From: Burkholderiaceae bacterium
GTDB lineage: Bacteria > Pseudomonadota > Gammaproteobacteria > Burkholderiales > Burkholderiaceae_E
DNA: 64,000 bases
Direction of reading: 5' to 3'
Assembly (NCBI GenBank): GCA_023954015.1
Contig: JAMLIS010000002.1
Coordinates: 186,001-250,000, forward strand
In this document: positions 1 to 8,931 of the stretch, in pieces
How the letters are laid out: each line of letters opens with the position of its first letter
Position numbering within the stretch: position 1 is the stretch's first letter
Position numbers and translations under genes: made by a program
Notes under the pieces: model-generated
The model's input: the letters and a program-made list of their open reading frames with translations, nothing else
What the model was told of the DNA's origin: nothing
The model's database searches: none

Positions 1-560
1 GCGTCCTCGGTGGGCCAGCCGACGACTGCAACGGCACCGCGCTCGAAGCAGCGTTCCATCATCGCGATCGTGCGCACGCCCTCGTTGACGTGCGGGATCG
101 AACGCTTGACCTCCGGCTGCAGCTGCATCGCCTGCAACAGGCCCTTGTGCAGGCGCCGGTCGTCGTCGACGTGAATGATCGACATGCGGAAAGCGGGGAC
201 GAGCTCGGCCGGCAGCGGCGTGTCGGGCCGCCCGCCGAGCAGCATCGGGAATCCGGCCGCATGCAGCCGCGCGACGAGCGCGCTTCCGGTCTCGGTCGAG
301 ACGAACCAGGCCGGCACCTCGATCCACAGTTCGGGCAACGCTTCGAGCGCGAGCAGGTCCTCGCCGATCGGCGCTTCCGAGCGCAGCGCGAGCGTGCCGC
401 CCGCGCCCGCGCGATGCGCGGCGAACTCGGCATACAGCGTCGCCATCGTCGCGTTCGCTTCGCGCGCTGCCACGCTCACGCGCATCGCGAGCGCATTGCG
501 TTGGCGGTCGACGATCGGCTCGTAGCCGAAGAGCGCGTGCTGGAAGAGCGCGGTGCTCAT
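1..560 (-). CDS. EAL/HDOD-type signalling protein, N-terminal part (cut by window edge)
   Basis: The open frame starts at the ATG at 560 and runs off the left edge, so only about 186 N-terminal residues are visible. The start of the protein (FGYEPIVDRQRNALAMRVSV) resembles the beginning of YuxH-like proteins, which join a degenerate EAL domain to an HDOD domain. The catalytic Glu-Ala-Leu triplet is not present at the expected place, so phosphodiesterase activity is unlikely. A later GWP stretch fits the QGY/QGW region near the end of EAL domains. It begins five bases after flgL stops and is probably the last gene of the flg operon. The family assignment is moderate because the HDOD half lies outside the window. 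Confidence 0.6.
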   Translation of the reverse strand, partial: MSTALFQHALFGYEPIVDRQRNALAMRVSVAAREANATMATLYAEFAAHRAGAGGTLALRSEAPIGEDLLALEALPELWIEVPAWFVSTETGSALVARLHAAGFPMLLGGRPDTPLPAELVPAFRMSIIHVDDDRRLHKGLLQAMQLQPEVKRSIPHVNEGVRTIAMMERCFERGAVAVVGWPTED

Positions 561-565
561 GATCC

Positions 566-1501
566 TCAAAGGTAGTCGAACAGCGACAGCCGCGCGATCT
601 GCGCGTAGGTGGTCATCGCCGCTTCGAGCGACGTCCGGTTGTTCTGGAAGCTGGAGATGGCTGCCGCGTAGTCGAGGTCGACGAGCTGCGAGAGCCGGTC
701 GCGCGCGTCGAGATCGCCGCTCTCGAGCGCCCTCTCGTGCGCGTCGATCGCACGCAACTGCTCTCCGGCACGCGTGCGCGCGAGCAACACCCGCTCGAGG
801 CCGGCGTCGAGCTCGCCGGTCGCGGCGGCGAGTGCTTCGTTCACGTCGCTGCGCGATGCCGTCCCGTCGGCCAGCCGGCCGATGACGTCGATCACGGCGT
901 CGAGCGAAGCGAAGAGCGTCGTACCGCCTGCGCCTGCGAAGATCGCGCGGCCGTCCTGGCTCGTCGTGTACGACGCATCCAGTCCGGTCTGCTGTTCGCC
1001 GGGGTGCGGACCGGCGGCTGGTCCGGGGGCGGGACCGACCGGCTGCCCGGTTCCGGAATCGAAGGGAGCTGCGCCCGAGCCCTGTCCGCCGAAGACGTAG
1101 CCGCCGGCGCCGTCGCGTCGATTGGCGAGCGAGATCAGCTGCTCGCGAACGCCGCTCAGCTGCTGCCCGATCAGGCCGAGATCGGACGGCGACATCGCGC
1201 CGTTGCCGGCGCCGACCAGGCTCTCGCGCGCGAACTGCAGCGCATCGCCCACCTGTCCCAGCGTGCTCTCGGCGGTGGACAGCATCTGACGCGCGAAGCC
1301 GGCCATGCGGCCTTCGATCGAGATGCGCGCGAGCTGCGAACGCAGGCGCTCGCCCTGCGCGGCGGCGAGCGGATCGTCCGCCGGATCGTTGACGCGTTTT
1401 CCGGTGGACAGCTGCAACTGGTCGCGCACGAGTGCCGAGCGGCGCTGCGCCATTGCGTCGAGCGCCTGCTGGTGCGCGTACGAGGTGGGAATGCGGGTCA
1501 T
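566..1501 (-). CDS. flgL: Flagellar hook-filament junction protein FlgL (HAP3)
   Basis: FlgL forms the second of the two junction rings between the hook and the flagellin filament. The 311-residue length is usual for the family. The N-terminal flagellin-like helix is clear (RIPTSYAHQQALDAMAQ, then a QLSTGKRVNDPADDP stretch) and the C-terminal helix carries the typical DLDYAAAISSFQNNRTSLEA region. The middle of the protein has a Pro/Gly-rich insertion at roughly residues 155-175. It is the last structural gene of the flgB-flgL operon, 31 bases after flgK. FlgL is exported by the flagellar type III apparatus with FlgN as chaperone, and flgN is encoded at 12032. Confidence 0.96.
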   Translation of the reverse strand: MTRIPTSYAHQQALDAMAQRRSALVRDQLQLSTGKRVNDPADDPLAAAQGERLRSQLARISIEGRMAGFARQMLSTAESTLGQVGDALQFARESLVGAGNGAMSPSDLGLIGQQLSGVREQLISLANRRDGAGGYVFGGQGSGAAPFDSGTGQPVGPAPGPAAGPHPGEQQTGLDASYTTSQDGRAIFAGAGGTTLFASLDAVIDVIGRLADGTASRSDVNEALAAATGELDAGLERVLLARTRAGEQLRAIDAHERALESGDLDARDRLSQLVDLDYAAAISSFQNNRTSLEAAMTTYAQIARLSLFDYL

Positions 1502-1532
1502 CGTCTGCGGCTTCCGGATTTTCTTCGCCGCT

Positions 1533-3146
1533 TCAGCGCGCGGTGGCGGCGAGCAGCGAATCGAACATCGCCTGCGCGGCCTGGATCACTTTCGCCGCCG
1601 CCTGGTACATCTGCTGGTACTGCATCAGGCGCGCAGCCTCCTCGTCGAGGTTCACCGCCGCCTGTTCGGCGTGCGAAGCCTGGGCATTGGCCAGCAGCCC
1701 CGACGAGGCGGTGCGGCTCGCCTGCGCAGATTGCGTGCGCGCGCCCAGATCGCCCACGAGTGCAGCGAAGCGATCGGTGAGGCCCGGCACGTCCCGGCTC
1801 GACTGCGAGGCGAGGATCATCGTGCGGGCGTTTCGCCCGTCGCTCGCCGGATTCTCGTTGCGCACGATCGTGACCTCGTCGCCGGCCTTCGGCGTGCCGC
1901 GCAGCGTCAGCGACCAGCCGTCGTGCGCGATCGTCGCGCCGGCCGCGTAGGGCAGCTTCGTGGCACCGCCGTCGGTGCTGTAGGTTCCGGTGTCGGGATA
2001 GAAGCGGATCGCCAGCGGAACCGTGCCGGGCGTCGCGCCGACCGAAAAGGACGCGACCTGGACGCCGGCGTCGGCCGACGATACCTGCGCGGTCACCGGA
2101 TACGCCGCGGCGAGCCGCTCGCCCGAGGCGAGCAGGCTGCGGAACTCCCCGGCCTGCACGCCCGTCGCGAAGATCTTCTCGCCCGGCCGGCCGTTCGCAT
2201 CGAGTCCGCGCAGTTGCGGTTCGTTGTAGGCGTCGGCGATCCTCTGCGCGAGTCCCGCGAGATCGACGCGCGTTGCCTGCAGGTCGTCGTCCCGAAAGCG
2301 GATCGAGCCGCCGATCGAGCCGCCGCCCAGGGATTCGGCGTTCATCGGCAGCTTCGTCGCGCCGATCCGCAGATGGATCGTCCCGACGCCCTGGCCGCCC
2401 ATACCGACCTCCTCGACTTCCAGCGTTGCCGGCCGCGAGCCGACCAGCAATCCCTCGCCGCCCGAGGCGTACAGGTTCACCGTTCCATCGTCCTGCGCCT
2501 GCGCGCTGACCTTCAGGTATTCGTTCAGCTGCATCAGCACGCGGTCGCGCTCGTCGAGCAGGTCGTTCGGCGTGTGCCCGCTCGCGCGCACCGCGTAAAT
2601 CCGTTCGTTCAGCCCGGCGAACTGCTGCAGCAGCTCGTTCACGCGCCCGACACCGTGCGCGATGCGCTCGTCCGCGTCGCGTCCCAGTGCGTCCATCTGC
2701 GAATCGGCGTCGCGGATGCGCCGCGCGAGCGTTTCGGCGCGCTGCACGACGACCTGGCGCGCGGTGGGATCCGACGCCCGGTTCACGACGTCGGCGAGCG
2801 CTGCGTTCAGCTCGTCGACCGCGGCGCCGATCCCGTTGTCGGTGTCGGCGAGCACGCGCTGCAGCCGCTCGAGCTGCGCGGCACGCGAGCTGTCGGACGC
2901 CGAGGCGGCCGTGCTCGAAGCGAGTTCGGCCGTGAGGAAACGGTCGTAGCTGCGCTGCACGGTGACGACGTCGACACCGTTGCCGAGGAAACCGCCTCCG
3001 GAGTAGGTGCCGCCGGCGGTGGCGAGCACCGCTTCCTGCCGGCTGTAGCCGGCCGTGTTGGCGTTCGCGATGTTGTGGCCGGTCGTCTGCAATTGTGCAT
3101 ACGCCGCCATCAGCGCGCTCTGTCCGATTCCCAGCAAGCCCGCCAT
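1533..3146 (-). CDS. flgK: Flagellar hook-filament junction protein FlgK (HAP1)
   Basis: FlgK is the first junction protein laid on the finished hook. I place the start at the ATG at 3146, giving 537 residues. An in-frame upstream extension to 3194 would run into flgJ and lacks family similarity. The N-terminus MAGLLGIGQSALMAAYAQLQ followed by GHNIANANTAGYSRQ is the standard FlgK/FlgE-type rod-hook signature. The C-terminus ends in the long amphipathic helix (NLDEEAARLMQYQQMYQAAA). It lies 16 bases after flgJ in the same operon. Export needs the FlgN chaperone. Confidence 0.96.
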   Translation of the reverse strand: MAGLLGIGQSALMAAYAQLQTTGHNIANANTAGYSRQEAVLATAGGTYSGGGFLGNGVDVVTVQRSYDRFLTAELASSTAASASDSSRAAQLERLQRVLADTDNGIGAAVDELNAALADVVNRASDPTARQVVVQRAETLARRIRDADSQMDALGRDADERIAHGVGRVNELLQQFAGLNERIYAVRASGHTPNDLLDERDRVLMQLNEYLKVSAQAQDDGTVNLYASGGEGLLVGSRPATLEVEEVGMGGQGVGTIHLRIGATKLPMNAESLGGGSIGGSIRFRDDDLQATRVDLAGLAQRIADAYNEPQLRGLDANGRPGEKIFATGVQAGEFRSLLASGERLAAAYPVTAQVSSADAGVQVASFSVGATPGTVPLAIRFYPDTGTYSTDGGATKLPYAAGATIAHDGWSLTLRGTPKAGDEVTIVRNENPASDGRNARTMILASQSSRDVPGLTDRFAALVGDLGARTQSAQASRTASSGLLANAQASHAEQAAVNLDEEAARLMQYQQMYQAAAKVIQAAQAMFDSLLAATAR

Positions 3147-3162
3147 CGCGCGTCTCCGCTGG

Positions 3163-4101
3163 TCAGACGACGGTGCGCGCGAAGCGCAGCGCACGCTGGA
3201 TCGTGCTCTCGAGCTTGTCGGCGTAGTTCGGATCGGTGGCGTAGCCGGCGCGCTGCAGGCCCTGTGCGAAGCCGCCCGCCGACTTCGCCTCGCGCAGCAC
3301 CGAGCCGTAGCGCGGGCTCGTCGACATCAGCGTCGCCCAGTCGCGAAAGGCTTCGGCGTACGACGCATAGGCGCGGAACTTCTCGACGCTCTTCACCGGC
3401 TTGCCGTCGACGTACTCGGTGGTCGCGACGTCCACCGTGGCTCCGCTCCAGCCGCCGGTGGCCTTGATGCCGAACAGGTTGTGCGCGCTGCGACCGTCGG
3501 CGTGACGGATCTCGTGCCGCCCCCAGCCCGATTCGAGCGCGGCCTGCCCGACGACGAATGCGGCGGGCACGCCGGTGGTGCGTTGCGCCGAGACGGCGTG
3601 CGGCCACATCCGGTCGACGAATGCGGCCTGCGGCGCATCGAGCCGATTTTCGAGCGAGCGCTTCAGTGCTTCGGCGGCGCCCGCTTCGTCTGCGGCACGC
3701 GGCGCGCGGCCCGATGCCGGCGCACCCGGCGCCCGGGTGCCGGCGGGAAGGGTCGAGGCCTCGACGCCTTTCCCGGGCTGCGTTCCCTGCTGCGCTCCCA
3801 TCTGCCGCTCGAGCTGCTTCGCGATGACCTCGGCGAGACCCCCCGGACGATTCGACAACGACTGCGCCCACTGCTGGTCGAGCATCGCGGCGTAGGTGTC
3901 GTGGCCGGGCCCGTCGAACATGCCGCTGCGCGGCATCGCGTCGCGCATGCTCTGCAGCAACCGCTGCATGAACAGCGCCTCGAACTGGCCGGCCGCCTGG
4001 CGGGCCGCCGCCTTCGGGTCGCTCGCGGCATTGCGACGCAACGCATCGAGCGCGCGTGCATCCAGGGCGAGCCCCTGCGTGGCCGTCGGCGGCGCCGTCA
4101 T
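3163..4101 (-). CDS. flgJ: Flagellar rod assembly protein and peptidoglycan hydrolase FlgJ
   Basis: This 312-residue protein has both FlgJ halves. Residues about 25-105 form the rod-capping/assembly domain (QAAGQFEALFMQRLLQSMRD). Residues about 160-312 form a glucosaminidase-type hydrolase that opens the murein for the growing rod (AALESGWGRHEI with the catalytic Glu, then AHNLFGIKA). A Pro/Ala/Gly-rich linker joins them. The dual-domain form is normal in beta- and gammaproteobacteria. The ATG at 4101 overlaps the flgI stop by one base, so translation is probably coupled. Confidence 0.96.
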   Translation of the reverse strand: MTAPPTATQGLALDARALDALRRNAASDPKAAARQAAGQFEALFMQRLLQSMRDAMPRSGMFDGPGHDTYAAMLDQQWAQSLSNRPGGLAEVIAKQLERQMGAQQGTQPGKGVEASTLPAGTRAPGAPASGRAPRAADEAGAAEALKRSLENRLDAPQAAFVDRMWPHAVSAQRTTGVPAAFVVGQAALESGWGRHEIRHADGRSAHNLFGIKATGGWSGATVDVATTEYVDGKPVKSVEKFRAYASYAEAFRDWATLMSTSPRYGSVLREAKSAGGFAQGLQRAGYATDPNYADKLESTIQRALRFARTVV

Positions 4102-5255
4102 CAGATGATCTCCAGTTCCGCCTTCAGGCTGCCTGCGGCCTTCAACGCCTGCAGGATCGCGATCAGGTCCTGCGGCGTCGCACCCAGGCTGTTGAGGGCC
4201 TTCACGACGTCGGGAAGCTTCGCCGAGCCTTCGAGCATCATCATCGATCCGCCGTCGTGGCGGATCTCGATATCGGCTCTTTCGGCAACGACGGTGGAAC
4301 CTTTAGCAAAGGGCGCCGGCTGGCTCACCATCGGCGTGACCTGCACGGTGACCGAGAGATTGCCGTGCGCCACCGCGCTGGGCGCCAGCGTCACCGACTG
4401 GTTCATGACCACCGAGCCGGTGCGCGCGTTGACGATCACCCGCGCCATCGGCGGGGCGAGGCGTACGTCGAGGTTCTCGAGCCCGGCGAGGAAGGGAACG
4501 CGCAGCGACGGATCGGCGGGCATCTGCACGCGGATCACGCGCGCATCGAGCGGCTGGGCGATGGGCACCGCGGCTCCCGAGCCCGGCAGCACGCTCGCGT
4601 TGATCGCCTCGGCCACGCGATGCGCGGTGGCGAAATCGGTGTCGTTCAGCTCGATGTGGATCGCGTCCGAAGCCAGCGTCTGGTTGGGCACCACGCGCTC
4701 GACCGTCGCGCCGCCCGGAACGCGTCCGGCGCTCAGGTGATTGATCTGCACCTTGCTGCCGGCCGCCGACGCGCCCGCGCCGCCGACGACGAGGTTGCCC
4801 TGCGCCATCGCGTACACCTGTCCGTCGGCGCCGCGCAGCGGCGTCAGCAGCAGCGTTCCGCCGCGCAGGCTCTTCGCGTTGCCCAGGGACGAGACGGTGA
4901 CGTCGATCGCCTGGCCGGGCTGCGCGTACGGCGGCAGCTGCGCGGTGACCATGACGGCGGCCGCATTGCGCAATTGCGGGTTCACGCCCGGCGGCAACTG
5001 CACCCCGAGCTGCGAGAGCATCGACTGCAGGCTCTGCACGGTGAACGGCGCCTGCGTCGTCTGGTCGCCGCTGCCGTCCAGCCCGACGACGAGCCCGTAG
5101 CCGATCAGCTGGTTCGCGCGCACACCCTGGATCGACGCGAGTTCCTTCACGCGCTCGGCGTGCGCGGGCGCGAGCATCGAGGCGACGATCGCGATCGCTG
5201 CGCAGGCCGCGCGCATCGGCGCGCTGTTCTTTTTCGCGGTTTCCCGAGCGCTCAT
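4101..5255 (-). CDS. flgI: Flagellar P-ring protein FlgI
   Basis: FlgI builds the P ring around the rod in the peptidoglycan layer. I chose the ATG at 5255 because a strong AGGAGG ribosome site lies just upstream and the protein then begins with a Sec signal peptide (AACAAIAIVASMLAPAHA at about residues 15-32). The mature protein opens with ERVKELASIQGVRANQLIGY, the hallmark of FlgI, and runs to 384 residues. The reading frame is open further upstream, but that extension has no family similarity. It follows flgH by 70 bases, the largest gap among flgF-flgJ. Confidence 0.96.
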   Translation of the reverse strand: MSARETAKKNSAPMRAACAAIAIVASMLAPAHAERVKELASIQGVRANQLIGYGLVVGLDGSGDQTTQAPFTVQSLQSMLSQLGVQLPPGVNPQLRNAAAVMVTAQLPPYAQPGQAIDVTVSSLGNAKSLRGGTLLLTPLRGADGQVYAMAQGNLVVGGAGASAAGSKVQINHLSAGRVPGGATVERVVPNQTLASDAIHIELNDTDFATAHRVAEAINASVLPGSGAAVPIAQPLDARVIRVQMPADPSLRVPFLAGLENLDVRLAPPMARVIVNARTGSVVMNQSVTLAPSAVAHGNLSVTVQVTPMVSQPAPFAKGSTVVAERADIEIRHDGGSMMMLEGSAKLPDVVKALNSLGATPQDLIAILQALKAAGSLKAELEII

Positions 5256-5325
5256 TGCGCCTCCTGGTGAGTCGGACGTGGCAGGGCCGTGGGCCCGCAG
5301 GGGTCGGCGTCGCGCGGCGGCATCT

Positions 5326-6087
5326 TCAGATCGGCAGGAAGCTGAGGAAGAAGCGCGCGAGCCAGCCGACCGTCTGCGCGTGGTCGATGTCGCCGCGGCC
5401 ACGCTGTTCGAGGCGCGCGTCCGCCACGCGCGTCGACGAGACGACGTTGCCGGTCATCAGGCTCACCGGATCGACCACGCCCGAGAAGCGCAGCACCTCG
5501 ACGTTCTGGTTGATGCCGACCTGCTTCTCGCCCGAGACGACCAGGTTGCCGTTGGGCAGCACGTCGATCACGGTTACGGTGATGGTTCCGACGAATGCGT
5601 TGTCGGCGCCGGTCTCGCCCTTGCCCTCGAAGGTATTGCTCGAGCTGCCGGCCACGCCGAGCTTCGGAATCAGGCTCGAGGTCGGAGACCTGAACGGCAG
5701 GCGGCCGATGCTCGCGTCGACCGACGCGTTGCGATCGACCGAGCTGTTCGAGCTGCTGCGCGCGGAGGTCTTCTCCTGGATCTGGATCGTCAGGATGTCG
5801 CCGACGAGCCGCGCACGCCGGTCTTCGAACAGGCCGCGGAAGCTCGACGGATGGAAGATCGCGCCGTTGGCCGCCTGCGGGCGCGGGGCGTTGGCGGCGG
5901 TCACGGCAGTCGACGTCGCCGGCGGCCGCACCGAAGTCGGCTCGAGCACGTGCACGGACGGCGTAGCCGCGCAGCCGGCAAGCGCGACGAGCGCCGCCGC
6001 CGCGACGATCCGTCCGAGACGCGCGCGCACTGCGGCGCCGACCCGAGGGCCCGCCGCGCGCGGGTCGCCCTCGCCCGTCACGCTCAT
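5326..6087 (-). CDS. flgH: Flagellar L-ring lipoprotein FlgH
   Basis: FlgH forms the outer-membrane L ring. The ATG at 6087, preceded by an AGAAGG ribosome site, gives 253 residues. After a short basic N-terminus comes a hydrophobic run ending in LAGC, a lipobox that predicts lipidation on the Cys at about residue 39. The C-terminal half has conserved FlgH blocks such as GDILTIQIQEKTSA and LPNGNLVVSGEKQV. It sits nine bases after flgG. The region before the lipobox is a little longer than in most FlgH proteins, so a later start is possible. Confidence 0.95.
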   Translation of the reverse strand: MSVTGEGDPRAAGPRVGAAVRARLGRIVAAAALVALAGCAATPSVHVLEPTSVRPPATSTAVTAANAPRPQAANGAIFHPSSFRGLFEDRRARLVGDILTIQIQEKTSARSSSNSSVDRNASVDASIGRLPFRSPTSSLIPKLGVAGSSSNTFEGKGETGADNAFVGTITVTVIDVLPNGNLVVSGEKQVGINQNVEVLRFSGVVDPVSLMTGNVVSSTRVADARLEQRGRGDIDHAQTVGWLARFFLSFLPI

Positions 6088-6095
6088 CGGCCTTC

Positions 6096-6878
6096 TCACA
6101 GCTGCGACAGCCGCGCGAGCATCTGGTCCGAAGTCTGGATCGACTTCGAATTGATCTCGTAGGCGCGCTGCGTCTGGATCATCGCGACGAGTTCCTCGAC
6201 GACGTTGACGTTCGAGGTCTCGACGTAGCCCTGGCTGACGAGTCCGGCGCCGTTGTTGCCGGGCGTGCCGATCGTCGGTGCACCCGACGCCGCGGTTTCC
6301 AGGTAGAGATTCTGTCCCTTCGGGTCGAGGCCGGCCGGATTGACGAAGGTGGCCAGTTGCACCTGCCCGACCTGCGTGGGATTCGGCTGGCCGGCCTGCA
6401 TCACGGTGACGACGCCGTCGGCGCCGATCGTCACGCTGGTCGCGTTCGGCGGAATCGAGATCGGCGGCGACATCGGCATTCCGTTGGAGGTCACGAGCTG
6501 CCCGCTGGCGTCGACGCGAAACGACCCGTCGCGCGTGTAGGCGACGGTTCCGTCGGGCATCTGCAGCGAAAAGAAGCCGTTGCCGTCGATCGCCATGTCG
6601 AAGGTGTTGCCGGTCTGCTGCAGGTTGCCCTGCGTGAACAGGCGCGAAGTAGCGACCGGACGAACGCCGGTACCCAGCTGCAGCCCGGTGGGCAGCTGGT
6701 TCTGCTGCGTTTCCTGACCGCCGGCCTGGCGCAGGTTCTGGTAGAGCAGGTCCTCGAACACCGCCTGCGAACGCTTGTAGCCGTTCGTGCTGACGTTGGC
6801 GAGGTTGTGCGAGATCGTGTCGAGTTGCATCTGCTGCGCGTCGAGCCCGGTCTTGGCGATCCACAGCGAACGAATCAT
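6096..6878 (-). CDS. flgG: Distal rod protein FlgG
   Basis: FlgG makes the distal rod that crosses the periplasm through the P and L rings. At 260 residues it matches the family. The N-terminus has [20 protein letters not shown] and the motif [17 protein letters not shown]. The C-terminus has [20 protein letters not shown] followed by [19 protein letters not shown], both typical of FlgG. The 18-residue rod-specific stretch ([20 protein letters not shown]) is present. flgF stops six bases upstream of its start. Confidence 0.97.
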   Translation of the reverse strand: MIRSLWIAKTGLDAQQMQLDTISHNLANVSTNGYKRSQAVFEDLLYQNLRQAGGQETQQNQLPTGLQLGTGVRPVATSRLFTQGNLQQTGNTFDMAIDGNGFFSLQMPDGTVAYTRDGSFRVDASGQLVTSNGMPMSPPISIPPNATSVTIGADGVVTVMQAGQPNPTQVGQVQLATFVNPAGLDPKGQNLYLETAASGAPTIGTPGNNGAGLVSQGYVETSNVNVVEELVAMIQTQRAYEINSKSIQTSDQMLARLSQL

Positions 6879-6883
6879 GGTGC

Positions 6884-7621
6884 TCAGCCCTTCAGCGAAA
6901 GGAGTTGCGAGGCTTTCTGCTCGTTGCTCTCGGCGGTCTGCAGCAGGCGCATCTGCATCTCGAACTGGCGCGCGAGCGCGATCATGCCGACCATCGACTG
7001 GACGACGTCGACGTTGCTGCCTTCGATCGAGCCGGGCACCACGCGCACCGACTCGTCCGGCGGCGCCTCGTCACCGCTGCGCAGTCGCACGAGTCCGTCG
7101 GCGTCCTTGCGCAGATCCTCCAGCGGCGGATTCACCAGTTTCAGGCGGCCGACCTGGAACGGCGCCTGGCTGCCGATGCGCGCGCTGACCGTGCCGTCGC
7201 CGCCGATCGAGACGTCGGCGCCGGGCGGGACCGACAGCGGACCGCCGTCCCCGAGCACGAGCTGCCCACGGCGGTTCTGCAGCGTGCCGTCGGCGCCGAC
7301 CTCGAGCGCGCCGTCGCGTGTGTACGCTTCGCCGCCGTCGGCGCCTTGCACCGCCAGCCAGCCGCCGCCGGCGAGCGCCACGTCGAGCGAGCGTCCGGTC
7401 TGCCGGATCGGGCCGGAGGCCGCATCGAAACCGGCATTCGCCTCGAGCGACCAGACGCGCGTCGACGCCGCGTTCGGCTGCTCGCCGGGCACCGCGCGAA
7501 ACGCCATCAGGTCGGCGCGAAAGCCGTCGGTGCTGCCGTTGGCGAGATTGTTCGCGAGCGCGTCCTGGCGCTGCATCAGCGCCTTGGCCCCGCTCATCGA
7601 CAGATAGATCATCCGGTCCAT
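6884..7621 (-). CDS. flgF: Proximal rod protein FlgF
   Basis: This is a 245-residue rod protein paralogous to FlgG, with N-terminal [20 protein letters not shown] and C-terminal [20 protein letters not shown]. It starts with [19 protein letters not shown], the usual FlgF opening. It lies between flgE and flgG in operon order. FlgB, FlgC, FlgF and FlgG are exported without signal peptides by the type III apparatus encoded elsewhere in this window. Confidence 0.96.
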   Translation of the reverse strand: MDRMIYLSMSGAKALMQRQDALANNLANGSTDGFRADLMAFRAVPGEQPNAASTRVWSLEANAGFDAASGPIRQTGRSLDVALAGGGWLAVQGADGGEAYTRDGALEVGADGTLQNRRGQLVLGDGGPLSVPPGADVSIGGDGTVSARIGSQAPFQVGRLKLVNPPLEDLRKDADGLVRLRSGDEAPPDESVRVVPGSIEGSNVDVVQSMVGMIALARQFEMQMRLLQTAESNEQKASQLLSLKG

Positions 7622-7682
7622 GTCGCCTCCCGTGGCGCGCCGGCGCCCTCAGCTGCCGTTGCGCGCCGCGCGCTCGATCGCA

Positions 7683-8903
7683 TCAACGCAGGTTCACGAT
7701 CGTCTGCATCACCTGATCCTGCGTGCGGATCGTCTGCGCGTTGGCCTGGTAGACGCGCTGCGCGGTGATCATGTTGACGAGCTCCGCGGTGAGATCGACG
7801 TTCGACTGCTCGACGGCACCCGACTGGATGACGCCGAGGCTGCCTGCCCCCGGAGCGCCGGCCCGCGGCGCGCCCGAGTCGGCCGTCTCGGCCCACTGGT
7901 TGCCGCCCAGCGGCTGCAGGCCCTGCGGATTGGTGAAGTCGATGAGCACCACGCGTCCCTGCGCGAGCGTCTTGCCGTTGGTGTAGCGCGAGACGACGGT
8001 GCCGTCGGAAGCGATCGAGAAGCCCGACAGCCGCCCGGCGCCGTAGCCGGTCTGCGACAGTTCCGCGACCGAGAACGGCGAGCCGAACTGCGTCGTCTTC
8101 GCGAGATCGAAGGTCACCGGAGCAGCAATGCCGGGCACCGTCAGCGGGAAACCCGTCTCCGAAGTCGCCGCGAACTTGCCGGTTGCCGCATCGAAACCGA
8201 AGGTCTGGATCGGCGATCCCGCGCCGCCGGGACCGTCGACTCGCGTGCCGTCGACCGCCGCGTAGGCATCCCATGCGTTGGCTGCAGTCTTGCGAAAGTA
8301 GACGGCGACGGTGCGTTCGGTGCCCTGCGCGTCGTACACGGCGATCGAGGTAGCACCGTTGTAGCTCGCCCCGTTGGCGACGTCGAAGGCGTCGGTCGGC
8401 GTCTGCGCGCGCGCATCCAGGTTCACCATGATCGATGCGCCGGTCGTCGCCTTCGGCGCCACGTCTCCCGCCTGCAGCCGCAGCTCGCTCGGCACGCCCG
8501 CCATCACCTGGCCGTTGGCGTCGGCCGGGTATCCCGTCAGGCGCGCACCCTGGGCATTGACCAGGTAGCCGTCCTTGTCGAGATGGAACTGGCCGTTGCG
8601 CGTGTACGTGACCTCGCCGTCGTTCGACATCCGGAAAAAGCCGCGCCCGTTGATCGCCATGTCGAGCGCGTTGTTCGTCGTCGCGATGTCGCCCTGCGTG
8701 AACTGCTGCGTGATCCCGGCCACCGTGGTGCCGATCCCGCTGTACTGCGATCCCGCTCCGTACAGCGACGTCGCGTAGACGTCGGCGAATTCGGCGCGCG
8801 ACGCCTTGGCGCCCACCGTGTTGCTGTTGGCGACGTTGTTGCCGATCACGTCGAGGTTGCGCGCTGCGGCGCTCAGGCCGCTCAATCCCTGCTGGAAAGA
8901 CAT
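7683..8903 (-). CDS. flgE: Flagellar hook protein FlgE
   Basis: FlgE polymerises into the curved hook. The protein has 406 residues, with MSFQQGLSGLSAAARNLDVI and GNNVANSNTVGAKASRAEFA at the N-terminus and EQSNVDLTAELVNMITAQRV near the C-terminus. The middle part carries the surface domains (for example a GNQWAETADSGAPRAG block). It starts 28 bases after flgD stops. Hook length is set by FliK (36370-37767). Confidence 0.97.
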   Translation of the reverse strand: MSFQQGLSGLSAAARNLDVIGNNVANSNTVGAKASRAEFADVYATSLYGAGSQYSGIGTTVAGITQQFTQGDIATTNNALDMAINGRGFFRMSNDGEVTYTRNGQFHLDKDGYLVNAQGARLTGYPADANGQVMAGVPSELRLQAGDVAPKATTGASIMVNLDARAQTPTDAFDVANGASYNGATSIAVYDAQGTERTVAVYFRKTAANAWDAYAAVDGTRVDGPGGAGSPIQTFGFDAATGKFAATSETGFPLTVPGIAAPVTFDLAKTTQFGSPFSVAELSQTGYGAGRLSGFSIASDGTVVSRYTNGKTLAQGRVVLIDFTNPQGLQPLGGNQWAETADSGAPRAGAPGAGSLGVIQSGAVEQSNVDLTAELVNMITAQRVYQANAQTIRTQDQVMQTIVNLR

Positions 8904-8931
8904 GCGTTTCTCCTGTAAGAGGTATTCGCTT

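Noticed and set aside
1305..3467. A 720-codon open frame antisense to flgK and flgJ
   Set aside because: Very high GC keeps antisense frames open. The translation is Arg/Ala-rich with no domain, and both strands cannot be used here given the complete flgK and flgJ.
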